DNA of 64,000 nt from Allolobophora icterica. Lineage: Eukaryota > Annelida > Clitellata > Crassiclitellata > Lumbricidae. The position numbers and the translations under genes were made by a program. This document shows positions 1-12,209 of the stretch, piece after piece. Position 1 is the first letter of the stretch. Each line of letters opens with the position of its first letter. The stretch is from assembly GCA_963556255.1 (NCBI GenBank), contig OY744606.1, positions 78,673,141 through 78,737,140 on the forward strand, written 5' to 3'. Under the pieces are notes generated by a model that saw only the letters and a list, made by a program, of their open reading frames with translations, was not told the DNA's origin and searched no databases.

Positions 1-320
1 TGTCGTTCAATCAATCTGAAGAACATCTCGTCGCTCACTTTGTACGACGCACGCACAGACAGACAGACGCACCTTAACAGGGATGAACGCAATGACAAAC
101 GCAGAAATAGAGAGACAGACAGATAGACAGACAGACAGACGCACCCTAACAAGGATCGACACAAGGACAAACGCATAGGCAGACGGACGGTCAGAAGGGA
201 CAGAGGCACGCGCGCACAGACAAAAGGACACACACGGACAGACTCAAGGAGAGACACACGCACAGAAGGACGGTCGCACGGACAGACAGAAGGACAAAGG
301 GGCGTACAAACCGATGGACG
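1..320. repeat. CAGA-rich and CGCAC-rich degenerate tandem repeats
   Basis: Repeated GACAGACAGACG and related 4-bp units, with larger copies of a block containing CTAACAAGGAT. No exon is seen. Confidence 0.6.
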
Positions 321-504
321 GATGCCAGACAGACAGAGTGCTGCTTGTTATTGCGGTCGGTCGGTGGTGCGCTTTGTTCTCGTGGCGCTGTCTAGAGGCG
401 GCCGAGGCATAAGAGCCACAGAAGACCTCCAGCCTCTCCTCTTCCGTTCTCCTGCTTCCAGTCGCCGAGACTATTGGTGCGTTGTCAAACGACGGCAATC
501 GATA

Positions 505-880
505 CTTTCGACAGTGGCAATATGAAAGTATAGGCAATCTGAAAGTAAAGGAAATCCGAAAATAAAGTCAGTCTGAAAGTAAAGGCAATCTGAAAATAAA
601 GCAATCTGAAAGTGAAGTCATTCCGAAAACAAAGGCAATCCGAAAATAAAGGCAATCTGAAAGCAAAGGCAATCTGAAAATAAATGCAAGCTGATAGCAG
701 AGGCAATCTGAAAACAAAGGCAATCTGAAATTAAAGGCAATCTGAAAGTGATGTCATTCTGAAAACAAAGGCAATCCGAAAATAAATGCAGTCTGAAAGT
801 AACAGCGTTCTGAAAATAAAGGCAATCTGAAAGTAAAGGCAATCCGAAAGTGAAAGCATTCTGAAAATTAAGGCAATCTT
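505..880 (+). repeat. Minisatellite, unit about 17-18 bp
   Basis: About 20 imperfect copies of GGCAATCTGAAAGTAAA. Open frames through it are repeat translations. Confidence 0.85.
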
Positions 881-1390
881 GACTTGTGGCAGTGAAGGTA
901 TCAGCAAGAACGTTGGGAGGGGGGGGGACTTAGCGCAGCGACATCTACATTGTCAGTTGTCTTCTTCCACGACCTGGATTTCCTCCCCCTCCCCTTCCCT
1001 GCCAAACCTTGAGTATGTGTGTAAGTATGTGCATACCGAGACGTTTATGCGGCGCCTTTTCAATGCCGTCAAAGCCTCGCTGTGAAAGTCAAACACGTGA
1101 CTGAAAGATGGATGAAGGAATTGTAGGATCAGTCGAGGGCCATCATCAGAGGCAAGGACTTCTGAGAGATTCTGAAATGGCGCTATATGAAGTGTCTGGG
1201 TACACGTATACATACCAGCAGGGAGGGGTAATTTGTGGGGTTGGGAGTCTGTGCATAGGGTTGGGGAAATGCCTTCTGGGTGGAGGGGCCTTAGAAGTGC
1301 TCTCCGAAGACGCATCTGTTTCGACGGATTGATGTATGAAAAGCCTCAGAGAGGTTCTTATGGGACCTCAGACAAATGCTCTGATGCAAT
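880..1390. other. No gene recognised
   Basis: Mixed-complexity sequence with open frames up to 120 codons on both strands but no protein family match, splice-supported coding or tRNA-like fold. Confidence 0.4.
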
Positions 1391-1690
1391 ACAATGCAAT
1401 ATAATGTTATGCAAAGCAATGCGGTACAATACAATACAATCTAAGACCAACCATAAGATAAAAATACAGTAAAGTCCAATACAATACAATGCGATTCAAT
1501 GCAATGCAGTATTATTAATTCAATACAATACAGTGATACAATACGATGTAATTCAATGCAATACAGTATTATAATTCAATACAATACAATGTCATTCAAT
1601 GCAGTGCAATATTATAATTTGATACAATACAATGCCGTGCAATATAGTGCGATGCATTACAATGCAAAACAGCATAATCATTTATAGTAG
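1388..1690. repeat. ACAAT-rich degenerate repeat
   Basis: Dense repetition of ACAATACAATGCA and variants, a pattern that recurs at 2440-2725. Confidence 0.75.
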
Positions 1691-1736
1691 GGTAAAACAC
1701 ACAACTACTATCATTTTTACTTAAAAAATTGGTAGG

Positions 1737-1901
1737 GTCATGGTAGCAGTTTGGTTGAGCACTCACCTTGTAACGCACAGAGTACGGATTCGAGGCTCCC
1801 CAAGGCATTTACTGTGTAGTGACCTTGGGCAAGTCCACTCGTTATTGCTCAGCGCCTTCAACTGATGCGTGTTCATTAGATAGGGGCGTTTAAGAGATAG
1901 T
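1737..1901 (+). mobile_element. tRNA-derived SINE, family A
   Basis: The head has TTGGTTGAGCACTCACC and a B-box-like GGATTCGAGGC. It is followed by ACCTTGGGCAAGTCC and a GCTCAGCGCC segment, then the tail CATTAGATA. The same order occurs at 13703, 22340, 34795 and 43233. Confidence 0.7.
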
Positions 1902-2439
1902 CATCATCATAGTCTTCATCAATTCGTAACCATTTTGGCGTCGTTGAGTGCGAATAAATAATCTTTATTGTCCTTGGTCATTTGTCAAGTCTATTGTCAA
2001 GTCTATTGTTACCATTAATGTTAGTTCAAGTGATGTTATGTCTTCATTTATATGGTCTATTCAGCATTGTCTTGGTCTGCCTTTGTCTCTTTTTCCTTCG
2101 AATTTTGCATGTAGTGCATTGTGTGGATTCGGTCAAGAGGCATTCTCTCGATATCGGAGTCTAGCAAAATTGTTTTGAGTTTTGATGACTAATGATTACA
2201 TTATGTCATAATAATAATAAATGATAATAATATTTATGTAGTGCCTCTTTAAAGCTTTCTCAGACGTTCAGCGGTTGTCAAGTTAGTGGATTTCTGTTGT
2301 GTTCTGCAGTTGCAATAATAGTCTATTCATTTAGAGAACTACAATTAGTAAGAGGATTGCTGATCAGGAAAGAGGAGGAGCACAATGAATCTTATATTGC
2401 ATTTTGTTGATTCTGTTGACTGTAGATCTCAACAGAATC

Positions 2440-2725
2440 ACTGCAGTAAGATTCAATAATCACAACAATACAGACAATACAATAGACTACAATGTTTTAT
2501 AATAGAATGAATGCAGGGCTATACAGTTCATTACATACAATTCAGTACAATGCAGTATAATTCAATACAATACAATGCAATATGATACAATATGATGGAA
2601 TACAATGCAACACAATACAATACAATGCAATACAATACATTAGGATAGAATCAGTAAAATGCAACTCGATATGACGAAAATCAGTACAAAACAAGACGGT
2701 ACAATAGAAACACAATATACAGCGG
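2440..2725. repeat. ACAAT-rich degenerate repeat
   Basis: Second block of ACAATACAATGCAAT-like repetition. Confidence 0.7.
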
Positions 2726-2759
2726 TACGAAATTCAATACCATAGCAACGAGGTGAAAT

Positions 2760-3250
2760 TTTGTGCAATTTTATCTGCAGCGTCGGATTTTGCGCAGCTT
2801 TCGAGGCGCATTCAGCAGATGCAGCACCACACAGGAGATGAGTCTGCTGTTATCAAAGAGTAATAATGATATTATTATGGCTAAATCATGAGCTCTTTTT
2901 TCACAGCGGCGATCAAAGGCGGACTTGAAATGGGTCTCCCTCTGTTATTTTCGATTATTATCTGAGGCAGGAACCGTTCGTCCTCCATTTCTGCGCAGAT
3001 CTCTTTTATGTTGCGCTGTTTGTCGCCTTTATGCGCGGATCTGCCGACATCTGAATAAGTCGCAGGTTCTATTGAAATCAGTTGGAGCGGGCGCCATATA
3101 AATCGCGTCGACAAAGACGCAGCTGTGATACCCGACCGGATGGAGAGATGCATGTATCTATTTGCGCTGATTTCCCAGTTTATTATGCCCCTCGGAAATC
3201 CTGTCTCGGGGGCCGGGAAGTGACAGCGTTGTTTTGGCACTCCTGTATTG
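2760..3250. other. High-complexity sequence, no gene recognised
   Basis: A 119-codon open frame lies on the minus strand (2881-3240), with normal complexity and no family I recognise. There are no clear neighbours or splice partners. It could be an old element fragment. Confidence 0.3.
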
Positions 3251-3289
3251 AGTGTCTATGAGTGGGAATACAGATTTGGGAATCCGTGA

Positions 3290-3560
3290 ATGACAATCCA
3301 GTCTTTTAATCCGGGAGTGGCAATCCTGCAGTGGCAATCCTGCTGTAGAAATGACAATCTAGTGGTGGCAATTTTGTCTTGGCAATCTGATGTTGGCAAT
3401 TTTGTCATGGCAATCTGAGCTTTTCAATTTTGTCTTGGCAATCTGGTGTTGGCAATTTTGTCGTGGCAATCCGAGCTTTTCAATTTTGTCTTGGCAATCT
3501 GGTGTTGGCAATTTTGTCTTGGCAATCTAGTCTTGGCAGTTGATTAGTGACAAGCTAGTC
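3290..3560 (+). repeat. Minisatellite, units about 19 bp in pairs
   Basis: Alternating GGCAATTTTGTCTTG and GGCAATCTGGTGTTG copies form a roughly 38-bp higher-order unit. Confidence 0.8.
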
Positions 3561-3909
3561 TAGACGATCCAATCTAGGCAATCCTGTGAGTATTCTTAGA
3601 ACCAAGACACTGAATTACCGCTCGTTGTGACGTCATTTAGAAAACGCGCCCTCTCTCGTTGCGCGAAAGCTTCACTAAATCGACTTTAGGCAGTGTGTGA
3701 AACAAGGGTGTTTGATTCCAGGCAACTACGATTTTGTGGTTCCCCATTATGGTGGGAGTCGGTCTGTGTAAACTGCGTTGGATGTAGGGTTGGCCGACGT
3801 TTTCCCTACCATTGTTGATCGATGAGAGCAATCGACTCGTATCGCTTCGACAGACTTGAAACGCCAAGGAACCGGAAATTGCTAGTTTCGTTTACTTTAC
3901 CTTAGCAAA

Positions 3910-4110
3910 CGAATTGTGTATGAGAGTATGTTTTTATACGTAGGCTATGCTTGTATGAAATCTATCAATATATGTGTTGTAAAAGTGTGTGGGTATGTAT
4001 GTCATTGTATGACCATATGTATATGTGAGAGTATGTGTGTATGTATGCATGTATGTAGGTATCAGTATGTGTGCTGTACAGGTATTATGGTATGTATGTA
4101 ATGTAAATGT
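3910..4110 (+). repeat. TATG/TGTA microsatellite, degenerate
   Basis: Repeated GTATGTATG units with substitutions. Confidence 0.7.
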
Positions 4111-4313
4111 AAATATCCAAAATTTCTCGGCGCCACACTGAAGGGAGACCATCGTAAACACAGGCGCTATATCAAATCAAGTCCGCAATAGCCAGGCTGC
4201 TTTGTCCGTTCCGGTGCCAGGTCAGAATCTGGGGAGGTCAAGCCGAGGAGACGGCAGTGTGCTACGGTGTTAATCGATGATGGTGATGGTCGTGTGGTGG
4301 CGTAGGAGTAGAA

Positions 4314-4850
4314 TCAAAACAGGATTGCTTGAAGAGTTCGGTTTTCATTTGTGAGTGGAAAGCAGTATAGGAGAGGCAAGCGGAGAGGTGAAATTAGCAG
4401 GCGAGATAAGAGGATGGGCAAACTGGCGGGTCCATATCTTTTGGGAGTTAATTCCAATAAGCTGGTGCAGCATAGTCTCAGGAGCGGTGCAGAATTTCTG
4501 AGATGAGGAGACTGGAGGTCGACATAGAGAAAGATATGATGATGAGCGAGTAGATGTGGGCGGTTGGGTGTTGAATAGCTGATGAATGTAAGAGGCTGAG
4601 AGGTACAGTTTTCTAATGGATGCGCTGAGGGACTTTTAGGCAATGAAGTGATTTGAGAAGAGGCCACGTGGTGGTGTTTTCGGGGTTTTGTGGACTGCGC
4701 GGGCGAGAGCGTTCTGGACTTTTGTGGGCATTTTATTTTAGAAGAGTCAAAGTAGTAGAAAATGGAATTAGAGTAGTCGAGTTTCGAATGAACAGTTGAG
4801 GCGGCTTTTGGGCAGGCGGTCTTGTAATCAAGTATTGGGCTTTTGGGTAT
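4314..4850 (-). mobile_element. Degenerate non-LTR reverse transcriptase C-terminus
   Basis: On the minus strand the reading frame contains STVHSKLDYSNSIFYYF, ISPLRLPLLYCF and TNENRTLQAILF. These resemble the C-terminal region of CR1/L2-like ORF2 proteins (HSKLDYCNSL..., then NENR near the end). The frame is open but many key positions are changed, so it is a remnant. The 202-bp MITE at 4873 interrupts the sequence just upstream in element sense. Confidence 0.55.
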
Positions 4851-4872
4851 ATAAGAACATATGTATTTGTGC

Positions 4873-5074
4873 ATAGGCGTAATTTGTGGGGGTACGAGGG
4901 GTACCCGTACCCCCCACTTTTTGAACTGAGGGTTACCGTACCCCCACTTTTTAAACAATGCCATCAATATTTTATTATTGAACCTTCCCAGAGATCGCAG
5001 TCTCCGCCTTGCTTTGTGTAGGCCTATGTAAGAAATTGGCACCCCCCACTTTTTAGATCAAAGTTACGCCCCTG
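4873..5074. mobile_element. MITE, 202 bp, with 9-bp target duplication
   Basis: Ends are ATAGGCGTAATTTG and CAAAGTTACGCCCCTG, imperfect inverted repeats. TATTTGTGC occurs directly before (4864-4872) and after (5075-5083). A close copy with its own 9-bp duplication is at 42362. The interior has the palindromic GGGGTACCCGTACCCCC. Confidence 0.88.
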
Positions 5075-5315
5075 TATTTGTGCATGTTGTGTGTATGTAC
5101 TATGTATGTATTGAGTTGACGTTTATAGAATGCCCATAACGATGGATATTACTACAGTCATTCAAAGAAAAATATTAATATGGGCATCCAGAAGTGAGAC
5201 TAGGAGACAACAACGTCATGCTAAATGGATCACATAATTTACTTAAAGAGATTTTCCGACGGCATTTCCAGCAATTACACATTGCAACTGCTTTTCGTAA
5301 CCGAGTGCATTATGG

Positions 5316-5375
5316 TTAGGTCGGGAGCGCCTCTGATGAGCCTTCTTGAAGTGGCGCTATATAAATATGCAATTA
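5316..5375 (+). mobile_element. LINE/SINE 3' tail fragment
   Basis: Carries GGGAGCGCCTCTGATGAG, then CTTGAAGTGGCGCTATATAAA, the terminal motif shared by the non-LTR elements at 7749, 15240 and 36180. Confidence 0.7.
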
Positions 5376-5935
5376 CCATTAACATAAGTGCAGTGTTATG
5401 TGAAATAGTTTCCCAATGCTGCCAACAAGTCACACTGGTCCAGTTAGCTATATACTGGTTAGAGCGTAGGCTGTGTCCCATGCGCCTCTGTGTTAGAGAG
5501 CGTGCGGAGTGCGGTTCGCCTCCCTTTGAGCGTGTACTAAAATGCATGGAAAACTAATCCTTCGTCGTTAAAGGATTAAGAGATTCAAGTATCGGGTATT
5601 GAGCACAGTCCGTATACGGAAACCTTAATTAAACGGGCAGCGATGGGGAAGGATTAATTCATTGAAAATGAGCATCGTCGACGTCCATACGGCGGTCGCT
5701 ATATATAAAACGTGTGCATTTACATTTATAACGCTATGAATGTCATTACATTGTGGAATAGGTCATTCCATATATGCGCGAGAGAAAGATAACTAAAAGT
5801 AAAATGAAATAATAATCAAACCCATACATTGGTGCAATGGTGTCATATATATATATGTCCGAAGCAAAACTACACAATAATTAGAATTACAAGCTGCAGG
5901 GAATTCAATATGATCTATGTTCATCCTTGCTTCTA

Positions 5936-6110
5936 TGCTTTCTTCGTTACTTCTTCCCTTCTTCTATTCCTCCATTCCTCCCTTTCTTCTTTCCTTCCTT
6001 CCCGCCTTCCGTATACCTCCTTCCTTCCTTCCGTTCTTCCTCCTTCCCTCTTTCCTTCTTTCTATCTTTCCTTCGATCCACCCTTCCCTCCTTCCTTCGT
6101 GTTTCTGGCT
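5936..6110 (+). repeat. TTCC-rich pyrimidine tract
   Basis: Nearly continuous C/T with TTCC repeats; its open frames are low-complexity translations. Confidence 0.8.
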
Positions 6111-6264
6111 GATGTTCGTCGCTGTGCTGGTAGTCATATGGAACTCATGTAAACCTCATTGTTACAGTTTAAGGACTTCAATTATTCAGCATAAGCCGTG
6201 ACGTATGATCGACGCTTTGCAATCGACCACAGCAGTCACGACGCCCACTGTCTGGAGAGAAACC

Positions 6265-6490
6265 GAGGAGGAACAGGAATAGGAGGACGTGGAGGAGGAG
6301 AAGGAGGAGGAGGAGGAGGAGGAGGAAGACGTGCAGGAGATTAGGAGGAAAACGAGAATGAGAAGGAAGGCAGTTGAAAATGAGAACGGAGGAAGAAGAG
6401 AAGGGAGGAAATGAAGGGAGAAGGAGGAACGGAGGAAGAGGGGAAAGGAAGTGCGTAAGGAGGAAGTCGAGAGTGGGAGGAAGAGTAAGG
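6265..6490 (+). repeat. GGA-rich purine tract
   Basis: GGA/GAA-rich purine strand, opposite in sense to the pyrimidine tract 150 bp upstream, so the two could pair. Confidence 0.75.
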
Positions 6491-6714
6491 ACATACGCAT
6501 ACATATGTATGTAATGTATGTATTATGTACATGTAATTTGTAATCGCAAGTTACAATTTATGTAGCGCCCTTCTGTAATGCAAAGGCATCAACAGATGTA
6601 TGTGTAGGCATATGTGTCTGTGTATATATGTCTACGTATTACAGCTCTTTACAACCCTGCTCACATGGTTGTCCAATTGAACAAAACAATTTGATGCGTT
6701 TGGAGGTAGTTTGA

Positions 6715-7803
6715 AAATCTCAGGTGAACGCAACAGCACAATTGTAATGAAAGCTACAGGAAAGCTTAAGGAAGCTAACAGTCTTCATGTTTTCAAAAAG
6801 GAGTTTAAAATCTACTTACTATGTAGCTCATCATTTACGCTGACAGTTGATAGTGTAAAGCATCCTAGAAGTAGCTTGCTACTGGCGATGCTACATAAAT
6901 TGCCGTCCCACAGAGGCAGCTGCTTCTGTTGGCCTGATGTGCCATGCCATTGACACCCTTTCTGGATGGATGGCTTCTAATCGGTTACTGCTGAACCCAT
7001 CTAAAACTCAGTTTATTTGGCTTGGTGGTCGCAGACAGTTGACAAAGGTTGACCTGCTTTTGTTAGCAGAGGCCTTCCCCCATGTTTCTTTTTCGCTCAC
7101 TATCCGGGATCTGGGTGTAACAATTGACCAAGAGCTTACTTTTTCTCAGCATGTTAATTTGGTCACCCGGAGTTGCTACTACCAGCTCCGGCAGTTGCGT
7201 GTTGTAATGCGGTCCCTTTCTTATGACGCGGCAGTGATCCTTGTTCACGCTTTTATCTCCAGTAGAGTTGACTATTGCTGCTCTGTTCTCACTGGACATC
7301 CATTGACTCTAATTGGGCGGCTTGACCGGGTTCTTCGCTCTGCCGCTCGGCTCATTGCCCATATCCCAAAATATGCACCAGTTTCAACTTATATGCGTGA
7401 TGTCCTGCATTGGCTTCCTGCCTCACAGCGCATCTCCTATAGGATTGCTTCTCTTGTTTGGCGGTCTCTCTCTGGTGAAGCTCCGTCTTACCTATCTGAT
7501 CTCTGTTGTCCGCTCTCTAGCCTAATGTCCCGTCGAGTTCTACGTTCTGCAACTGGGGGTGAGCTGTTAGTTCCTCGGTCCCGCTCCTCAGTTAAACAGC
7601 GTCGTGCCTTCTCAGTGGCTGGCCCCTCTTTGTGGAATGGGCTCCCACCTTCTTTGCGCTTATTTCCACGAGGTAGTTCGCCTGTTTTCTACCGCCTCCT
7701 TAAGACTTCCCTTTTTGACCGTGGCTGGACTAGGAGCACCTCTGAGTAGGTTTCTTGAAGAGGCGCTATATAAATTATCAAAATGAATGAATGAATGAAT
7801 GAA
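6715..7803 (+). mobile_element. 5'-truncated CR1/L2-like LINE, RT C-terminus and 3' tail
   Basis: An open frame of 270 codons (6937-7749) covers the region after the RT catalytic site. Motifs include NPSKTQFIWLGGRRQ, SSRVDYCCSVLTG, RLDRVLRSAARLIAHIPKY, LHWLPASQRISYRIASLVW and GPSLWNGLPPSLR. The first YADD block and upstream are absent (5' truncation). After the stop come GAGCACCTCTGAGTAG, GAGGCGCTATATAAA and an (AATG)n tail. This is the best preserved of four RT remnants here. Confidence 0.88.
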
Positions 7804-7982
7804 TAAATTGTTGTATTTAGAATTACAGTTAAAGTTTGAAGCAACGCAGGACTATTCCAAGACGAAGGTCTAGCACGATGGGCTCTCCTGCCCCTTCCAA
7901 TCTCTAACGATACGCATCTTAGCAGCTCTTCCGGCTCCTTCTGTCCCAGATCGTCTGGACTTGTTTGTTGTGCTTAGTATGA

Positions 7983-8042
7983 TCTCTGGACAACCCCTCT
8001 GACACGACGCGGCGCTCGTAAATAAGCTGGTGCCCTGCCTTA
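7983..8042 (+). repeat. Dispersed repeat family D
   Basis: CTGGACAACCCCTCTGACAC then CGCTCGTAAATAAGCTGGTG. Related copies are near 11880, 20205 and 22925 (+) and 25015, 37885 and 52945 (-). Confidence 0.6.
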
Positions 8043-9055
8043 TCTTTAAGTTGCGCTTTCAAAGTTTAGCGTTTAAGATAACAAATTACGAGTGGTAGCC
8101 GATATGTTGAAAATTCGAACTCTAACAGTCTGTTTGGTCACACGTTGGGCCCGTACTGGGCCCCTCCGCGTCCAGTGAATGTGGCTGAGTTTGCTGGTCA
8201 CACATTGAACTCGTACCGGTGTAAAGACCCCAAGCTACCCTTTCAAGTTAGCCCCCGGTAATCTTAAATCGATTTCATATTTGCCTCGGGAGTAGCCTGA
8301 ACACGATTTCAAGTTACCTCTGCATGGGATGTTCATATTGCCCCCTATCTGATTTAGCTAAAATGGTAAATTCTTATCCTTATAGCTCTTGATGGGTTTA
8401 TTGTATAAAACACGCGAAACATACTAGGTATATACAAAAAATAATAAGGCAGTTACCATAACATTTGGCCATTTAATATGCAGGCGTTTTTGCTTGTTTC
8501 ATATGTAGTTAATATAAGTCTGATCTACAAGATAACTTATCGTAGCCTACATCATGCACTAAGGGGTAATGAGAGTTTAAGGATAAACATTGGCAATTAT
8601 TATTAGTATTATATTAGATAGTAGAAATATGGGTCCCATTAATTAGAGAGGGTAATCTGAAATCGGAGGGGGTAATCTGAGATCGATTTAAAGTTACCGG
8701 GTGTAATGTGAAGTGGGGGTAATCTGAAATTGCTGTACACCGGGGTCCCTCCGCGTCCAATGAATGTGGCTGTGTCGGGCACGTGCTTGCCAGTAGCGCG
8801 TGCTGTCCCCGTTCAATGCGACCTGATAAGGACATCCATTATATACAACGGTCCTGTGTCAACTGAAGTCTAGGCATATAATGTCGTCACACGCAGGCGT
8901 GGTCCAGACATATTGACGAATCTTTGGACTCGACGAATGCATAGACACATCGCGAATAATCCTATACTGTATCGGATTGCAAGACGCGTTTACCTTTCGT
9001 GTTTGGCCTGATTAGTTTGTCTAGAGTTCGAATCCATATATTGTCTCTGGTGGTG
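8043..9055. other. No gene recognised
   Basis: Non-coding-looking sequence with two related GGGCCC/GGTGTAAAGACCCC-type segments near 8140-8240 and 8690-8790. No exon or RNA gene is seen. Confidence 0.4.
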
Positions 9056-9056
9056 T

Positions 9057-9200
9057 GAAAGTGTAGTTGTAAGTAGTAACTTCTGTAGCGCCGGTGTCTA
9101 ATACACAAGACGTCAACCGATGGCGCAGCAACAATAATATATATATATATATGTATATATATACATACATACATACATACATACATAAATACATACATGA
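9057..9200 (+). repeat. Dispersed repeat B fragment and AT/CATA microsatellite
   Basis: GCGCCGGTGTCTAATACACA and a CATCAACCGATGGC-like block, followed by (AT)n and (CATA)n. Confidence 0.65.
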
Positions 9201-9254
9201 CTATGTATATACAATGTTATACTTCACATATACATTTAGGCCTGCATAAATTTT

Positions 9255-9420
9255 AATTGTAATTATGTGCTTCTATGGCGCCGGTCTTAAACGCACAATG
9301 CATCAACCGATGGTGCACAAATTTCATTATCAGGTAAATATGCAAAAGATCGGTCCGCTATATAAGAAAGTGACAACTTTTCAAGTTGTCTAACCACTGG
9401 ACAACCAATCCTTACCATTA
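9255..9420 (+). repeat. Dispersed repeat B copy
   Basis: Contains GCGCCGGTCTTAAACGCACA and GCATCAACCGATGGTG, then a RGATCRGTCCG-like block. Longer copies are at 24170, 30085, 51693 and 56512. Confidence 0.65.
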
Positions 9421-9598
9421 GTTGTCCACTTTTGGGTAACTTTCGAGTTAACCATGTCGAAGCACCATAAGACACGACGGAGCACAACTGACCAGGTTGT
9501 ATCTTATGGGCTTCGACGTGGTTGACCCATTCACCCACGAAACAGAGGGTCATGCAAAGTGTGACTTTGTTTCCTTTCCTTTCCAACCTGTGTTGACG

Positions 9599-9705
9599 AG
9601 TGAGTGAGTGAGTGGGTGGGTGGGTGAGTGAGTGAGCGAGTGAGTGAGCGAGTGAGTGAGCGAGCGAGTGGGTGGGTGAGTGAGTAAGTAAGTAAGTAAG
9701 TAAGT
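9599..9705 (+). repeat. (GAGT)n/(GGGT)n microsatellite
   Basis: About 25 GAGT-like units, ending in (AAGT)n. Confidence 0.9.
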
Positions 9706-9779
9706 AATCTGTAGTAGTGCAAGACAAACGTCCACACTGTACAACAACACTGCAAGCAATAGTGAAAAAGTAGGACAAT

Positions 9780-11030
9780 AATAATAATAATTATAAGACG
9801 ATTATCTATAGCATTAGTGCCGTAGGACAGCCGAGGCCGAAGGAAAGGGTGCTGTACATGAGTTCAAAGAGTCAATCGCAGTCGTGCGATTGTTAAAACG
9901 ATAAATCTTGAGCTTTGATTGAAATGTCTCCAGAGATGAAGCATTCTTCACATGGTCGAGAAGACTAATCCACGCAGTGGGTCCAGCGGCAGAGAACTAA
10001 CAGCATAAACTTTAGATAGGCCTACGGTTGGAATTAAAACTATAGCGGGTTTGATACCGGAACAATCATTAAAACTAGCATTAACACAAGCCTGCAGGGC
10101 AGCAGTAAAATGAGTAGCAGTTTCACTGCGCAGGTAACCTTGGGTTCGGCGGAAAGACCTGGCCACCTACCGCCGATGTATGGCAATGCCACCTAAGGGC
10201 TGATGGCTTAACACCGGGATCAGCACCGGGCCCGACGCTCAGCACCGGGCCCGACGCTCGAGAAACGAGTATGGGCAAAACCTTTACCTTTTTTTTACCA
10301 CAGGCCTGCACTTAATATGTTTATATTTATATATAACCTTATTCTATTCGATCTTGGTCTTGTGCCTTCAGGTTGGTTATTCCCACTACGGATATTGCTT
10401 CGAGATCTTTTTTTATGCCCCATCACGCAATAGCCGCTCGTCTATGGTGAGTATCCATTTCTCCCTGTCCTGTGCTCTCTGTGTAGCCTCCTGCACGGAT
10501 AGGCCCATATCCTTGCAGTCCTCTCGAATCCCATCAATCCATCGCAACCTTGGTCTTCCCCTCCTCCGCTCTCCGTGTACGTATCCGTGTAGTGCTATAT
10601 TGCTTAGAGATGCGCTATAAACATTTGCATTTACAATTACTAATTTAAATCGGTCCTATCGTCCAAAAATGTCGCATGCGTTTGATATTTCGATCTCAAT
10701 ACCGAGATGCAGTTCAAACGGAGTGCTTGTATACGGCAGACCGGTGTTATGTGCGGCAGACGTTGCGAAAATAAAAGTCTCGCGAATGAGCAAAGATACG
10801 AAAAGCTAATGCGTTTTCGATTCGTCCGCTAGGCGTCGCCTGGTCACGTGACTCCGAATGCCCGGCCGTGCGGGACAGGTGGCCCGTAGGAAAGTCATTT
10901 TCTCGGCGACTCTCTATATTACCTGTCTGGGCAGAGTTATGACCGGTTTAATATCAGGCCTTTATGTCGGAAGAGATGGCGTTCGGCCTCTGTTTATTGA
11001 CTTTGCACCTGCCCAAAGCCTTCCGTATTT
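9780..11030. other. No gene recognised
   Basis: Includes a short LINE-tail motif (GATGCGCTATAAACATT near 10605). Open frames at 10354 and 10858 have no family match or convincing splice context. Confidence 0.4.
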
Positions 11031-11410
11031 ATTCAATACTTTTTAGTACTTCTTACGGAATCTATACTTACGAAACTTGGCGTTGACGAGTGTTCTGTAC
11101 TGCATTTCGTAGTTACTGTTGATACACGTTGCACAGCTTTTTTGGTACTTAGAGTATTTGATACTTGCAAGAGTTGGTACTTGCTCCAACATTTGGTTGT
11201 TGCATTATCGGCAATTATTTGTACTTTTAGCATTTGATGCTTTCTAGATTAGATTCTTTGAAGCATATGTACTTTCAACATTTTGATACTTTCTACATTA
11301 GGTTCTTTGAAACATTTTGTACTCTCAACATGTGATACTTTTCACATTGGGTTCTTACAACATCTGGTACTTGCAAAATTAGTTTCAAGGTTATAGCATT
11401 GGAAATTTAC
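11030..11410 (+). repeat. Degenerate tandem repeat, roughly 20-30 bp
   Basis: Repeated TACTTTCAACATTTGATACT and TTTCTACATTAGGTTCTTTG variants. Confidence 0.6.
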
Positions 11411-11429
11411 AGAATGTATGCACATATGT

Positions 11430-11510
11430 ATTCATTCATTCATTGACCCAGAACCTTTGTATAGCGCCTCTCTAAGATTACTACTCAGAGGCCCTCCCAG
11501 CCAAACCTTC
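11430..11510 (-). mobile_element. LINE/SINE 3' tail, reversed
   Basis: (CATT)n, then TATAGCGCCTCTCTAAG and CTACTCAGAGGCCCTCC: the reverse complement of the shared element tail. Confidence 0.7.
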
Positions 11511-12022
11511 GAGTAAAAGAATAGTTCTCAAGTTTTCTAGAAAGTGCATACATAATCCCTAGCTAAGACAGAACGCATACCGTATCCAAAGGGAAGTCAT
11601 AACAGGTGGATGGCCCAATCACTGGAGAAAAGTACAACACTGCATAGTCGAGGTGTGTGTAAATGCAACAACTGCCTGACCCCGACCAGTGGAATAAAGA
11701 CTTCTTTGGTCAGCAAAACCTGAAATGTGGCAGCGATATTCCAGGAAATAGCTTGGGACATTGCCCGACTCTATTGCAAAATCCTAATCAGAATCTTAAA
11801 TTCATTTTGCTGGGACATAGGTATGTACCTGTCATGTATATGTATGTACCTTCTCTCTCTGGTCTTTCTAGCAACCAGACTCGGATCTTCCCTGACATCT
11901 CTGATGCAATGCTTGTGAATAAGCTGGTGCCCTACGCTTAGCTTTAGAATATACATTATACACACTTTAGAAATTTGGAGTTGAAGATTACATATGTATG
12001 TATGTGTATATACATACACGTA

Positions 12023-12177
<155 letters not shown>

Positions 12178-12209
12178 GTGTGTGTAGAAATGTATAATCT
12201 GTCAACCTT

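Noticed and set aside
2881..3240. 119-codon minus-strand gene
   Set aside because: No family match, no splice partners or neighbouring exons; kept only as an unassigned open stretch.
3910..4101. Short CMYV-type protein
   Set aside because: Degenerate TATG microsatellite.
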